From positions 1 through 5,366 of the forward strand of contig CANHPK010000148.1 in the NCBI GenBank assembly GCA_947462525.1: 5,366 nucleotides of DNA, written 5' to 3'. This stretch comes from Roseiflexaceae bacterium. Its GTDB lineage: Bacteria > Chloroflexota > Chloroflexia > Chloroflexales > Roseiflexaceae. Position 1 is the first letter of the stretch. Every line of letters starts with the position of its first letter. The notes below the pieces were generated by a model. It worked only from the letters and a program-made list of their open reading frames with translations, did not search any database and was not told where the DNA came from. Made by a program: the position numbers and the translations under genes. Shown in pieces: positions 1-4,948 of the stretch.

Positions 1-98
1 ATGCCGAGCAGCGAAAACAGATTCCCCAGCCGATATTGGAGCATCTGGAGCGCCGAGGTCATTACCATTTTGCGATAGACATCCCACAAAAGTCGCAT
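1..98 (-). CDS. ABC-2 type transporter permease, N-terminal fragment (cut by window edge)
   Basis: An open frame starts with ATG at 98-96 and runs off the left edge after 32 codons. It reads MRLLWDVYRKMVMTSALQ and continues with MLQYRLGNLFSLLG. A short basic/amphipathic N-terminus followed by a 'LQYR' motif and the beginning of a hydrophobic stretch is the usual opening of permeases that partner COG4586-type ATPases (ABC2_membrane_6-like, COG4587/COG3694). An in-frame TAG four codons upstream makes this the first possible ATG, and an AGAGGG Shine-Dalgarno sequence lies 5 nt before it. The expected role is the membrane-spanning half of an exporter, working with the ATPase encoded at 944-1909 on the same strand. 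Only the N-terminus is visible, so the family call rests on a short similarity and on context. It overlaps no other chosen gene, being divergent from the isomerase gene. Confidence 0.66.
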   Translation of the reverse strand, partial: MRLLWDVYRKMVMTSALQMLQYRLGNLFSLLG

Positions 99-164
99 AG
101 CATCCCTCTATCTCGATCCGTCTGGCTGCCGTACAATACAGCATCACCACACAGGAGCACCACC
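99..164. promoter_or_regulatory. Divergent intergenic region with candidate -10 TACAAT (132-137)
   Basis: These 66 bp separate the divergent permease and isomerase starts and must hold the isomerase promoter. TACAAT at 132-137 on the plus strand is one mismatch from the consensus -10, about 27 bp before the isomerase ATG, and sits in the context GTACAATAC. The same TACAATAC string is found in the candidate ATPase promoter (1935-1940 region, minus strand). No convincing -35 lies 16-18 bp upstream. On the minus strand the same element reads GTATTGTAC, with TATTGT matching four of six -10 positions, so one element could serve both directions. That is inference. Confidence 0.4.
153..157 (+). promoter_or_regulatory. 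Ribosome binding site deciding the isomerase start
   Basis: AGGAG, 7 nt before the ATG at 165. This favours 165 over the earlier in-frame ATG at 36, which has no such site and would overlap the permease start region. Confidence 0.8.
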
Positions 165-956
165 ATGATTCGCATCGGACTATGTACCGAGATCGCCAAC
201 GCATCAATCGTCGCCGACACGGGCATCGACTTCATCGAAGAAAACATCCAGCGCATGCTTGTCCCACGCCAGAACGCTGCTGCATTTGCGCCGCTGCTCG
301 CCGCAGCCAAGGCATCACCGCTGCCGATTATCGCCGCCAACGCCTTCCTGCCCGGCGACCTCAAGTGTGTCGGCCCAGACGTCGACTGGGATGGGCTGAT
401 GCACTACGGCGCAGTTGCCTTTGCCCGTGCCCAACAGGTGGGTATACGCACCATGGTCATCGGCAGTGGTGCGTCACGCCAAATCCCCGATGGCTGGAGC
501 GTCAGTGCTGCCGACGAGCAGTTTACCGACCTGCTGACGCAGTACGCCCCACTCGCCGAGAATCACGGCGTCACCATCGTCGTCGAAGCACTCAATCGCG
601 GCGAATGCAACTATATCAACAGTCTCGCCGAAGGTGCAGCTATCGTCAAAGCAGTTGCCCATCCTGCGGTACAGCTCCTCACCGACATCTATCACATGCT
701 CCGCGAGGACGAGCCAGCCAGCGAAATCACGACGCACGCCGCGATGATTCGCCACGCACACATCGCTGAACGGGCCGAGCGCACTGCCCCGGGCATTGCC
801 GGCGACGACGTTTTGGCGTACTTCACTGCACTCTCTCACATGCGCTACCGCGGCGCGATTGCCATCGAAGCGCGCATGGGTGCAGATCTGAGGGGCGAAA
901 CCGCGCTAGCCGTCAACACTATCCGCGCCGCATGGGAGCAAGCTCAGCGCCCGTAG
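165..956 (+). CDS. Sugar phosphate isomerase/epimerase, TIM-barrel (AP endonuclease 2 / xylose isomerase-like) family, 263 aa
   Basis: The protein belongs to the xylose isomerase-like TIM-barrel superfamily, whose members isomerise or epimerise keto-sugars, hydroxypyruvate or inositol derivatives using a divalent metal in the cytoplasm. It starts MIRIGLCTEI, a first barrel strand with no signal peptide. The metal-site pattern is intact by spacing: Glu141 in VVEALNR, Asp174 and His177 in TDIYHM, His199 in RHAHIAER, and Glu235 in IAIEAR. The EALNR, DxxH and terminal Glu arrangement resembles D-tagatose 3-epimerase and hydroxypyruvate isomerase relatives. The length is normal (about 250-290 aa). 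The substrate cannot be assigned. The start at 165 is supported by AGGAG. The gene is encoded against the flanking transporter genes, and its stop overlaps the ATPase gene's stop by 13 bp in a tail-to-tail arrangement, leaving no space for a terminator. Confidence 0.88.
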   Translation: MIRIGLCTEIANASIVADTGIDFIEENIQRMLVPRQNAAAFAPLLAAAKASPLPIIAANAFLPGDLKCVGPDVDWDGLMHYGAVAFARAQQVGIRTMVIGSGASRQIPDGWSVSAADEQFTDLLTQYAPLAENHGVTIVVEALNRGECNYINSLAEGAAIVKAVAHPAVQLLTDIYHMLREDEPASEITTHAAMIRHAHIAERAERTAPGIAGDDVLAYFTALSHMRYRGAIAIEARMGADLRGETALAVNTIRAAWEQAQRP

Positions 957-1909
957 ACCTGGGCGATGACGTCTTCGATCGGCGGTTCGTTGATGCTGAT
1001 ATCCGTCACTTCGTGGGCCGCCAAAATCGCTCCCGTTACCCGTGGCACATCTGCTTTGGCGACTTTGATGGTATATGTGCCGTCTTCGCTGTGCACCAGT
1101 TCGCCATGGAGTGCCATTTCAGCTGCACTGGCTGTGGTCTGCACGGTGATGGTCCGGGTCGGTGCATAGCGTTGCACCAGGTCTGCTAAAGCGCCGTCGA
1201 ACACCACCACTCCGTGGTTGATCATGATGACGCGTTTGCACAGCGCCTCGACATCAGCCATGTAGTGGCTGGTGAGCAGCACGGTAGCACCGTAGCGCTG
1301 GTTGTACTCGCCGATGAACTGGCGGATGTGCTTCTGGGCGGTAATATCGAGGCCAATCGTCGGTTCGTCGAGGAACAGCACCTGCGGCTTGTGCATCAAC
1401 GACAATGCGAATTCGGTCTTCATTCGCTCGCCCAGCGACAAGTTGCGCACCGGTTTGGTCATCAACGGCGCGAGCCCGAGCAACTCGATCAACGCATCTT
1501 TGTTGCGCTGGTAGTCGCTGTCGGCGACGCCGTAGATGGTGCGCGACAGCTCGAAGGTATCGCCGGCCGGCAGATCCCAGAGCAGGTTGTTGCGCTGCCC
1601 CATTACCAGTGTCATCTGGCGCAGGTAGGCGTAGTCGCGTTCAAATGGGGTGTACCCCAGCACGGTACAGCTGCCACTGGTGGGGTGCAACAACCCCGAA
1701 AGCATTTTGAGCGTGGTTGTCTTGCCGGCACCGTTGGGTCCGAGGAATCCGATGACCTCGCCCGGCTCGATGTCGAAGCTGACCCCGTCGACTGCTTTGA
1801 CGGTGTTGTACTGCCGATTGACGAGGCTCTTGACCGCTTGCACAAACCCTGCATCCCGAATGGGGACGTCATAGTACTTGCGCAGATGTTCGACATGAAT
1901 AATGGGCAC
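944..1909 (-). CDS. ABC transporter ATP-binding protein (COG4586-like, ABC-2 exporter ATPase), 321 aa
   Basis: This is the ATP-hydrolysing subunit of an ABC-2 type exporter, acting at the cytoplasmic face of the membrane. All nucleotide-binding motifs are present in order: Walker A GPNGAGKT (57-64), Q-loop Gln105 in VMGQ, signature LSLGE (157-161), Walker B VLFLDE (177-182), D-loop GLD (186-188) and switch His215 in LTSHYM. The longer N-terminus before VKAVDGVSF, the phrase LVMGQRNNLLWDLP and a C-terminal domain of about 80 residues are typical of the COG4586 group, related to the viologen-exporter type and NatA-like ATPases. The substrate is unknown. Translation begins at GTG, 6 nt after AAAAGGAG. 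Such ATPases normally precede two permease genes in an operon. Here the next minus-strand gene is the permease fragment at 1-98, beyond an antisense isomerase gene. Confidence 0.93.
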   Translation of the reverse strand: MPIIHVEHLRKYYDVPIRDAGFVQAVKSLVNRQYNTVKAVDGVSFDIEPGEVIGFLGPNGAGKTTTLKMLSGLLHPTSGSCTVLGYTPFERDYAYLRQMTLVMGQRNNLLWDLPAGDTFELSRTIYGVADSDYQRNKDALIELLGLAPLMTKPVRNLSLGERMKTEFALSLMHKPQVLFLDEPTIGLDITAQKHIRQFIGEYNQRYGATVLLTSHYMADVEALCKRVIMINHGVVVFDGALADLVQRYAPTRTITVQTTASAAEMALHGELVHSEDGTYTIKVAKADVPRVTGAILAAHEVTDISINEPPIEDVIAQVYGR

Positions 1910-1915
1910 TGAACG

Positions 1916-1923
1916 CTCCTTTT
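1916..1923 (-). promoter_or_regulatory. Ribosome binding site of the ATPase gene (GTG start)
   Basis: On the minus strand AAAAGGAG ends 6 nt before the GTG at 1909-1907. This strong site supports the non-ATG start. The protein then reads MPIIHVEHLRKYYDV, the normal beginning of this ATPase group. Confidence 0.8.
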
Positions 1924-1934
1924 GAACGAACAGT

Positions 1935-1962
1935 ATTGTAGCGCGTTTACCATGGTTGTCTG
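1935..1962 (-). promoter_or_regulatory. Candidate sigma-70-type promoter of the ATPase gene
   Basis: On the minus strand CAGACA (1962-1957, four of six -35 positions), a 16-bp spacer and TACAAT (1940-1935, five of six -10 positions) precede the GTG start by about 25 bp, giving a short leader that contains the Shine-Dalgarno sequence. The -10 context TACAATAC matches the one upstream of the isomerase gene. Confidence 0.5.
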
Positions 1963-1994
1963 CGCACGCGTCGGTGCGCTCTCAGCGAGCGCAC
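1962..1994. repeat. Alternating inverted GCGCAC/GTGCGC half-sites upstream of the ATPase promoter
   Basis: GCGCAC (1962-1967), GTGCGC (1974-1979) and GCGCAC (1989-1994) alternate in orientation. The middle copy can pair with either neighbour. The right-hand pair extends to perfect 8-bp arms, GTGCGCTC (1974-1981) and GAGCGCAC (1987-1994), with a 5-nt centre. The array begins at the -35 candidate and lies just upstream of it, where an activator or repressor would bind. No T-run follows on either strand, so it is not an intrinsic terminator. Confidence 0.5.
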
Positions 1995-2030
1995 AGGACC
2001 GTTTGCACGTCGCGCGGCAATCTGCAGTTT

Positions 2031-2062
2031 GTTCAGCGCACCCCTCCGCAGTGCGTCTGAAC
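2031..2062. repeat. Stem-loop with one bulge, between AraC and ATPase genes
   Basis: GTTCAG (2031-2036) pairs with CTGAAC (2057-2062), and CGCAC (2037-2041) pairs with GTGCG (2051-2055). A single unpaired T at 2056 and a 9-nt loop complete an 11-bp stem. It lies about 165 nt beyond the AraC stop and upstream of the ATPase promoter. There is no T-tract, so it may be a factor-dependent 3' end, an RNA stabiliser or a DNA-binding site. Confidence 0.45.
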
Positions 2063-2226
2063 GCTCCATCGCACAGCGGTTTCGTTCATCTCTGCTCTGG
2101 GGAGTACCCATATCAGTTCTTTTCTCGTTGTTGCTCTGCATGGGCTGCCGATGATTCTTGTGACGTCGTTACGATGGAGCTTGGAATGGAAGTCGATGAA
2201 ACAAGATTTGCCGCATAGGCACAACG

Positions 2227-3246
2227 TTAGATCGTAAATGCCGTAGTGGTTTTATTATTTCTCACGCGTCCTTGTTCTGGGGTTTGTCCCGTCCACGTAC
2301 GGAACGCTCGAAAAAACGAAGCCGGTTCTTCATACCCCAATAAAAACGCTATTTGATGACTCGTGTAATCAGTATGAGTCAGATAATACTGTGCAAGTTC
2401 AACACGTAGGGTATCTAATTCTTGTTGAAAACTCGTCGCCTCCAGTTTGAGTTTGCGTTGGAGGGTGCGCGTGCTCATGCCGAATCGATTAGCCACATCG
2501 CCGATCGAACAATCACCACTCGCAATGATCTCGACCAAGCACATGCGTACTCGATCTCGGATGTGCGAATCGAGTGCCGCTTCATGCAATCGCTTCTTGA
2601 GGATAGGTTCGAAAATCGCCATCATTTGCGTGCTCGCCGTCAAAAATGGTTTTCTCACGTCTTCCGCCGAAAACGTCATACCATTCTGTGTGCCATACGT
2701 CACGCGAATGCCGAAATATTCGTCATACGTCGTCTTATCAGGCAATAGTTCTGCCATGTGTACCTGTAACGGGATAATGTGTTCACGCGTTGCGAGTCGT
2801 GCAATCTGAAGCCACATGATGAGCTCAGCAGCAACGAATGTGCCAGGCAACGGCGTATGCCCAGGTTCAGCGACACACATCACCTGCACGTTTCCCTCAG
2901 CATCAGGTTGCTGTATACGGAGCTGTATCGGCCCAACCAATGGTTTGTACTTCGCCATGACCGTGAGTGCAGCGTTCATGTTTCGGCTATACAGTGCAGC
3001 AAAGATCAGCGGGTTGAATGTTTCAGGGGTGATCGATGTGCCGATGACAAGCGGAAACGACGGTGTGTCTTTCATTGCGTATGCGATACCATGCCAGAGC
3101 GCAAAATATTCATCACCGGTCACTGTCAACGGTGTACGTGTGAAGAAATCCCCGGGCAGTTGTGCATATTTCAGAATATCTTGCAGAGATAACCGCATAT
3201 CGGACGCAAACGCCTGCCAATTCAAATCGAGCACATAGCGCTTCAT
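2227..3246 (-). CDS. AraC-family transcriptional regulator with OruR/ArgR-type N-terminal domain, 339 aa
   Basis: This is a DNA-binding regulator of the cytoplasm. Residues 1 to about 205 match the style of the 'Arabinose_bd' N-terminal domain (PF12625-like), a presumed ligand-sensing domain of OruR/ArgR-type AraC proteins. Residues about 228-327 form the double helix-turn-helix domain: the first helix pair in SIGDVANRFGMSTRTLQRKL (247-266), and the second in QIAFLLGYEEPASFFRAF (299-316), followed by the conserved WTGQTPEQGR. Length 339 is normal for the group (about 330-345). I chose the ATG at 3246, giving MKRYVLDLNW, over a TTG ten codons upstream, because a purine-rich AAAGAGAG lies 6 nt before it. 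The gene follows the SDR gene in the same direction after 124 bp, so it may control and be co-transcribed with it. The ligand is unknown. Confidence 0.9.
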   Translation of the reverse strand: MKRYVLDLNWQAFASDMRLSLQDILKYAQLPGDFFTRTPLTVTGDEYFALWHGIAYAMKDTPSFPLVIGTSITPETFNPLIFAALYSRNMNAALTVMAKYKPLVGPIQLRIQQPDAEGNVQVMCVAEPGHTPLPGTFVAAELIMWLQIARLATREHIIPLQVHMAELLPDKTTYDEYFGIRVTYGTQNGMTFSAEDVRKPFLTASTQMMAIFEPILKKRLHEAALDSHIRDRVRMCLVEIIASGDCSIGDVANRFGMSTRTLQRKLKLEATSFQQELDTLRVELAQYYLTHTDYTSHQIAFLLGYEEPASFFRAFRTWTGQTPEQGRVRNNKTTTAFTI

Positions 3247-3307
3247 GGAACGCTCTCTTTCGCACGCTCTGCCCAAAACGTACCCTCATGCCACCGATTA
3301 CGGTGTA

Positions 3308-3336
3308 CGCATCTGCAACACTCCGTTGCAGATGCG
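3308..3336. repeat. Perfect 11-bp inverted repeat between SDR and AraC genes
   Basis: CGCATCTGCAA (3308-3318) and TTGCAGATGCG (3326-3336) are exact reverse complements around the 7-nt centre CACTCCG. The element is 34 bp past the SDR stop and about 60 bp before the AraC start. Neither strand has a T-run after it, so it is not a standard intrinsic terminator. It could be an operator for the AraC protein or another regulator, or an RNA hairpin that sets the level of AraC relative to SDR. Confidence 0.65.
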
Positions 3337-3370
3337 CAGAATGTACCCACACCATCGAACCTCATACACA

Positions 3371-4342
3371 TTACAGCGGTTTCAATCCGACCAATGGATA
3401 GCTTTTGGCAACCAACTGTTTTGCGACATGCATGTCACGTGCATGTGGGTTGGGACTTTCCATCGGCCAGCCGCCTTCACGGGTCCCCGGGTCCTGGTAC
3501 AAGAGGCTCCATTGACTAAAATACGCACCAGAGTGTTTGAGTGCATCATCAGACAACAAGCAATGTAACGAGGTTTGTGCAGATTCGACGTTGGTATCGG
3601 ACAAGTTCAGCAGTGTGCCGATGGGATTGAAGATGTTGAGCAAGAGATTAATGGGGAAACGTGCGTCAGAAGCGAAGTTTGATCGCGCCCAGCCGGGGTG
3701 TACAGCGTACGCAACCACCCCCGTACCTTTCAACCGTTCTGCAAGCTCCATTGCATATAAATTCGTCGCGACCTTTGCTTCTGTATATGCCCCGAGACTA
3801 CTATACGCGCGTTTCGTATACTGCAAATCGTCGAGATGAACCTGTGGACGGTTCTTTGGACTGCCTGCATGCCCGACCGAAGACAGAATGACCCACCGTG
3901 ATGGCGCACTCTCCACGAGCATGTCGAGCAACAATTCGGTCAACAAAAAATGACCATAATAACTCACTGCCCACGTGATTTCGAGATTGTCCTTTGTGTA
4001 GACTGCTTGGGCGCTTGCATTGAGTATACCTGCGTTACAAACCAATCCATCAAGTCTGGTGTGTTTTTCTCTAAACATGCGTACAAAATCCCGTACCGAC
4101 TGCAAATCGGCGAGATCGAGTTGGAGCACTTCACAGGTCCCTTTCAGACCGCGTAATCCTTGAGCGGCTTCTGTGCCTGCTGCGACACGACGACATGCCA
4201 AAACCACATGACCGCCTTGCACCATCAACTGACGTGCGGTTTCGAGCCCAACCCCCGAATTCGCCCCCGTGATGATGTATACGTTCCCGCTGACATCTTT
4301 GGCGCGTGTTTTCTCATCAATTGCATGCTTTCGTCGTGCCAT
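3371..4342 (-). CDS. Short-chain dehydrogenase/reductase (retinol dehydrogenase/protochlorophyllide reductase-like SDR), 323 aa
   Basis: This is an NAD(P)H-dependent oxidoreductase with a Rossmann fold. Visible motifs are the cofactor motif TGANSGVG (25-32), ACRR after strand 2 (49-52; the arginines suggest NADP(H) preference), LDLADL (75-80), CNAG (102-105), the catalytic Ser in ILSSVGH (Ser154/155), Tyr186-x3-Lys190 in AYTEAK, and HPGWARS (215-221) in place of the usual PG motif. The phrase GHFLLTELLLD and the C-terminal GAYFSQ region resemble the retinol-dehydrogenase, WWOX and protochlorophyllide-reductase branch. The Asn expected just before GHFLLT (usual form VNHLGHF) is Ser127 here (VSYYGHF). 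I chose the second of two adjacent ATGs (4342) because GAGGAG lies 6 nt upstream. A further ATG at 4423 would add 27 residues with no family counterpart. The substrate is not predictable. The AraC gene follows it. Confidence 0.9.
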   Translation of the reverse strand: MARRKHAIDEKTRAKDVSGNVYIITGANSGVGLETARQLMVQGGHVVLACRRVAAGTEAAQGLRGLKGTCEVLQLDLADLQSVRDFVRMFREKHTRLDGLVCNAGILNASAQAVYTKDNLEITWAVSYYGHFLLTELLLDMLVESAPSRWVILSSVGHAGSPKNRPQVHLDDLQYTKRAYSSLGAYTEAKVATNLYAMELAERLKGTGVVAYAVHPGWARSNFASDARFPINLLLNIFNPIGTLLNLSDTNVESAQTSLHCLLSDDALKHSGAYFSQWSLLYQDPGTREGGWPMESPNPHARDMHVAKQLVAKSYPLVGLKPL

Positions 4343-4348
4343 CATCCG

Positions 4349-4354
4349 CTCCTC
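4349..4354 (-). promoter_or_regulatory. Ribosome binding site deciding the SDR start
   Basis: GAGGAG on the minus strand is 6 nt before the ATG at 4342-4340 and 3 nt before the adjacent ATG at 4345-4343. The spacing favours the second ATG, giving MARRKHAIDE. Confidence 0.75.
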
Positions 4355-4383
4355 GTATGGAAAGTAATCTCCCTCTATCAAGA

Positions 4384-4413
4384 TACAAAACCCCGCCGCA
4401 AAAAGACTGTCAA
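4384..4413 (-). promoter_or_regulatory. Candidate SDR promoter with consensus -35
   Basis: A perfect TTGACA (minus strand, 4413-4408) is followed after 17-18 bp by TTTTGT/TTTGTA (4390-4384), which is a poor -10. The position, about 45-70 bp before the SDR start, is right for a promoter. A weak -10 with a strong -35 is compatible with activator dependence, for example on the neighbouring AraC protein, but this is inference. Its presence also argues against the longer SDR frame from 4423. Confidence 0.4.
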
Positions 4414-4706
4414 AATACGCCATCTTACTGGCAGATCACGACATTCTGCAGGATATCGCCCATCGTAGTGTGTAGACAGCAATACTCGTCGTACCGAACA
4501 GGTCTACCATTGTGATGATCGACGCAGCAACCCCCTCCCGCAGGACATGCGTGGGGCTATTGCCCTCACGACGACCCAATAAACGTCACTCGCGCAGCAA
4601 TCTCCACCACCGAACGGGACTTTGCACATCATTGTTTTTTTTCGCAATCCAGCGTGCTTTGAGCAATTCACGACGGTCTGAGCAATGCCAGGGAGTGAGG
4701 ATACAG

Positions 4707-4741
4707 AAAAAACGCTGGACGAGACAGCTTGACCAGCGTTT
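4707..4741 (-). terminator. Intrinsic terminator on the minus strand
   Basis: Arms AAACGCTGG (4710-4718) and CCAGCGTTT (4733-4741) form a 9-bp stem with a 14-nt loop. Read on the minus strand, the stem is followed directly by six T (4712-4707). It would end transcripts of the aminotransferase gene, about 200 nt beyond its stop, and so separate that unit from the SDR promoter. On the plus strand the tail is interrupted (TTTCTCTGTTGTT), and no plus-strand gene ends there. Confidence 0.6.
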
Positions 4742-4830
4742 CTCTGTTGTTCGTCTTCATTCCTATTTTGGATAACACATCCCTTTGATCACCAATTAGT
4801 GTGTTCCCATGACCTCTGGACTGCCTTTTT

Positions 4831-4881
4831 GCAGACCCACGCTGCAGGTTTCCTTTCCGTACTCGTTCGCAGCGGCTCTGC
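4831..4881. repeat. Possible imperfect stem-loop in the aminotransferase 3' region
   Basis: GCAGA (4831-4835) faces TCTGC (4877-4881), and CGCTGC (4840-4845) faces GCAGCG (4869-4874), with a small internal loop and a 23-nt apical loop. It could be a 3'-UTR structure. The pairing is modest and could be chance. Confidence 0.25.
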
Positions 4882-4920
4882 GTGACCGTGCCCCGTATCC
4901 TCTCGGCTGCCAGTCATGAA

Positions 4921-4948
4921 ATTCATAATTCATAATACATAATTCATA
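4921..4948. repeat. Tandem 7-bp repeat ATTCATA x4
   Basis: Four head-to-tail units occupy 4921-4948: ATTCATA, ATTCATA, ATACATA, ATTCATA, the third with one change. The last unit contains the TGA stop (4946-4944, minus strand) of the aminotransferase gene. The tract is very AT-rich inside a GC-rich gene end, so it looks like a local slippage product or a small inserted repeat. Loss or gain of units would not alter the protein as long as the last copy keeps the stop. Confidence 0.8.

Larger units (their letters stand above)
1910..2226. other. 317-bp intergenic region between AraC 3' end and ATPase 5' end
   Basis: Besides the ATPase ribosome site, candidate promoter, half-site array and stem-loop listed separately, I see no gene. 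Short open frames on both strands give arginine-rich or low-complexity translations without a ribosome site or a recognisable domain. No T-tailed hairpin follows the AraC stop at 2227, so an AraC transcript could read through into the transporter leader. The 11-mer CTGAACGCTCC occurs twice here, at 1909-1919 (over the ATPase ribosome site) and 2057-2067. Confidence 0.6.
4414..4943. other. About 530 bp without a gene, between SDR promoter and aminotransferase 3' end
   Basis: Short open frames on the plus strand (4160-4468, 4306-4515, 4512-4775) have no recognisable domain and no good ribosome site, and I do not accept them. Contents are an intrinsic terminator (4707-4741), a possible stem-loop (4831-4881) and an ATTCATA repeat (4921-4948). 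Minor items are the octamer TGAGCAAT twice with a 19-bp period (4660-4667, 4679-4686), an eight-T run at 4635-4642 with no hairpin before it, and AACACA/TGTGTT inverted arms (4774-4779, 4800-4805). Nothing identifies a structured RNA family. Confidence 0.6.

Noticed and set aside
36..164. N-terminal extension of the isomerase from the ATG at 36
   Set aside because: The added 43 residues are not part of the barrel family, have no ribosome site and run over the permease start, while the ATG at 165 has AGGAG at ideal spacing.
1214..1912. 232-codon plus-strand frame opposite the ATPase gene
   Set aside because: It is a shadow of the ATPase gene, with a composition typical of an antisense frame and no recognisable domain.
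1922..2218. Plus-strand 98-codon frame in the AraC-ATPase gap
   Set aside because: It overlaps the ATPase ribosome site and promoter candidate, has no ribosome site and shows no domain.
3247..3276. AraC start at TTG 3276
   Set aside because: It would add ten charged residues (GRACERERS-like) from what is evidently the leader, and the ATG at 3246 begins where the family normally begins.
4343..4423. Longer SDR starting at the ATG at 4423
   Set aside because: The 27 extra residues have no family counterpart, the region holds a promoter candidate, and GAGGAG marks the start at 4342.
4635..4642. Eight-T run as a plus-strand terminator
   Set aside because: No stable hairpin precedes it and no plus-strand gene ends before it.
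4512..4775. Plus-strand 87-codon frame in the right-hand gap
   Set aside because: The translation is low-similarity and Arg/Ser-rich, has no convincing ribosome site and runs through the terminator.
4921..4948. ATTCATA repeat as a CRISPR array or origin iteron
   Set aside because: The units are only 7 bp and directly adjacent, with no spacers and no cas or replication gene nearby.
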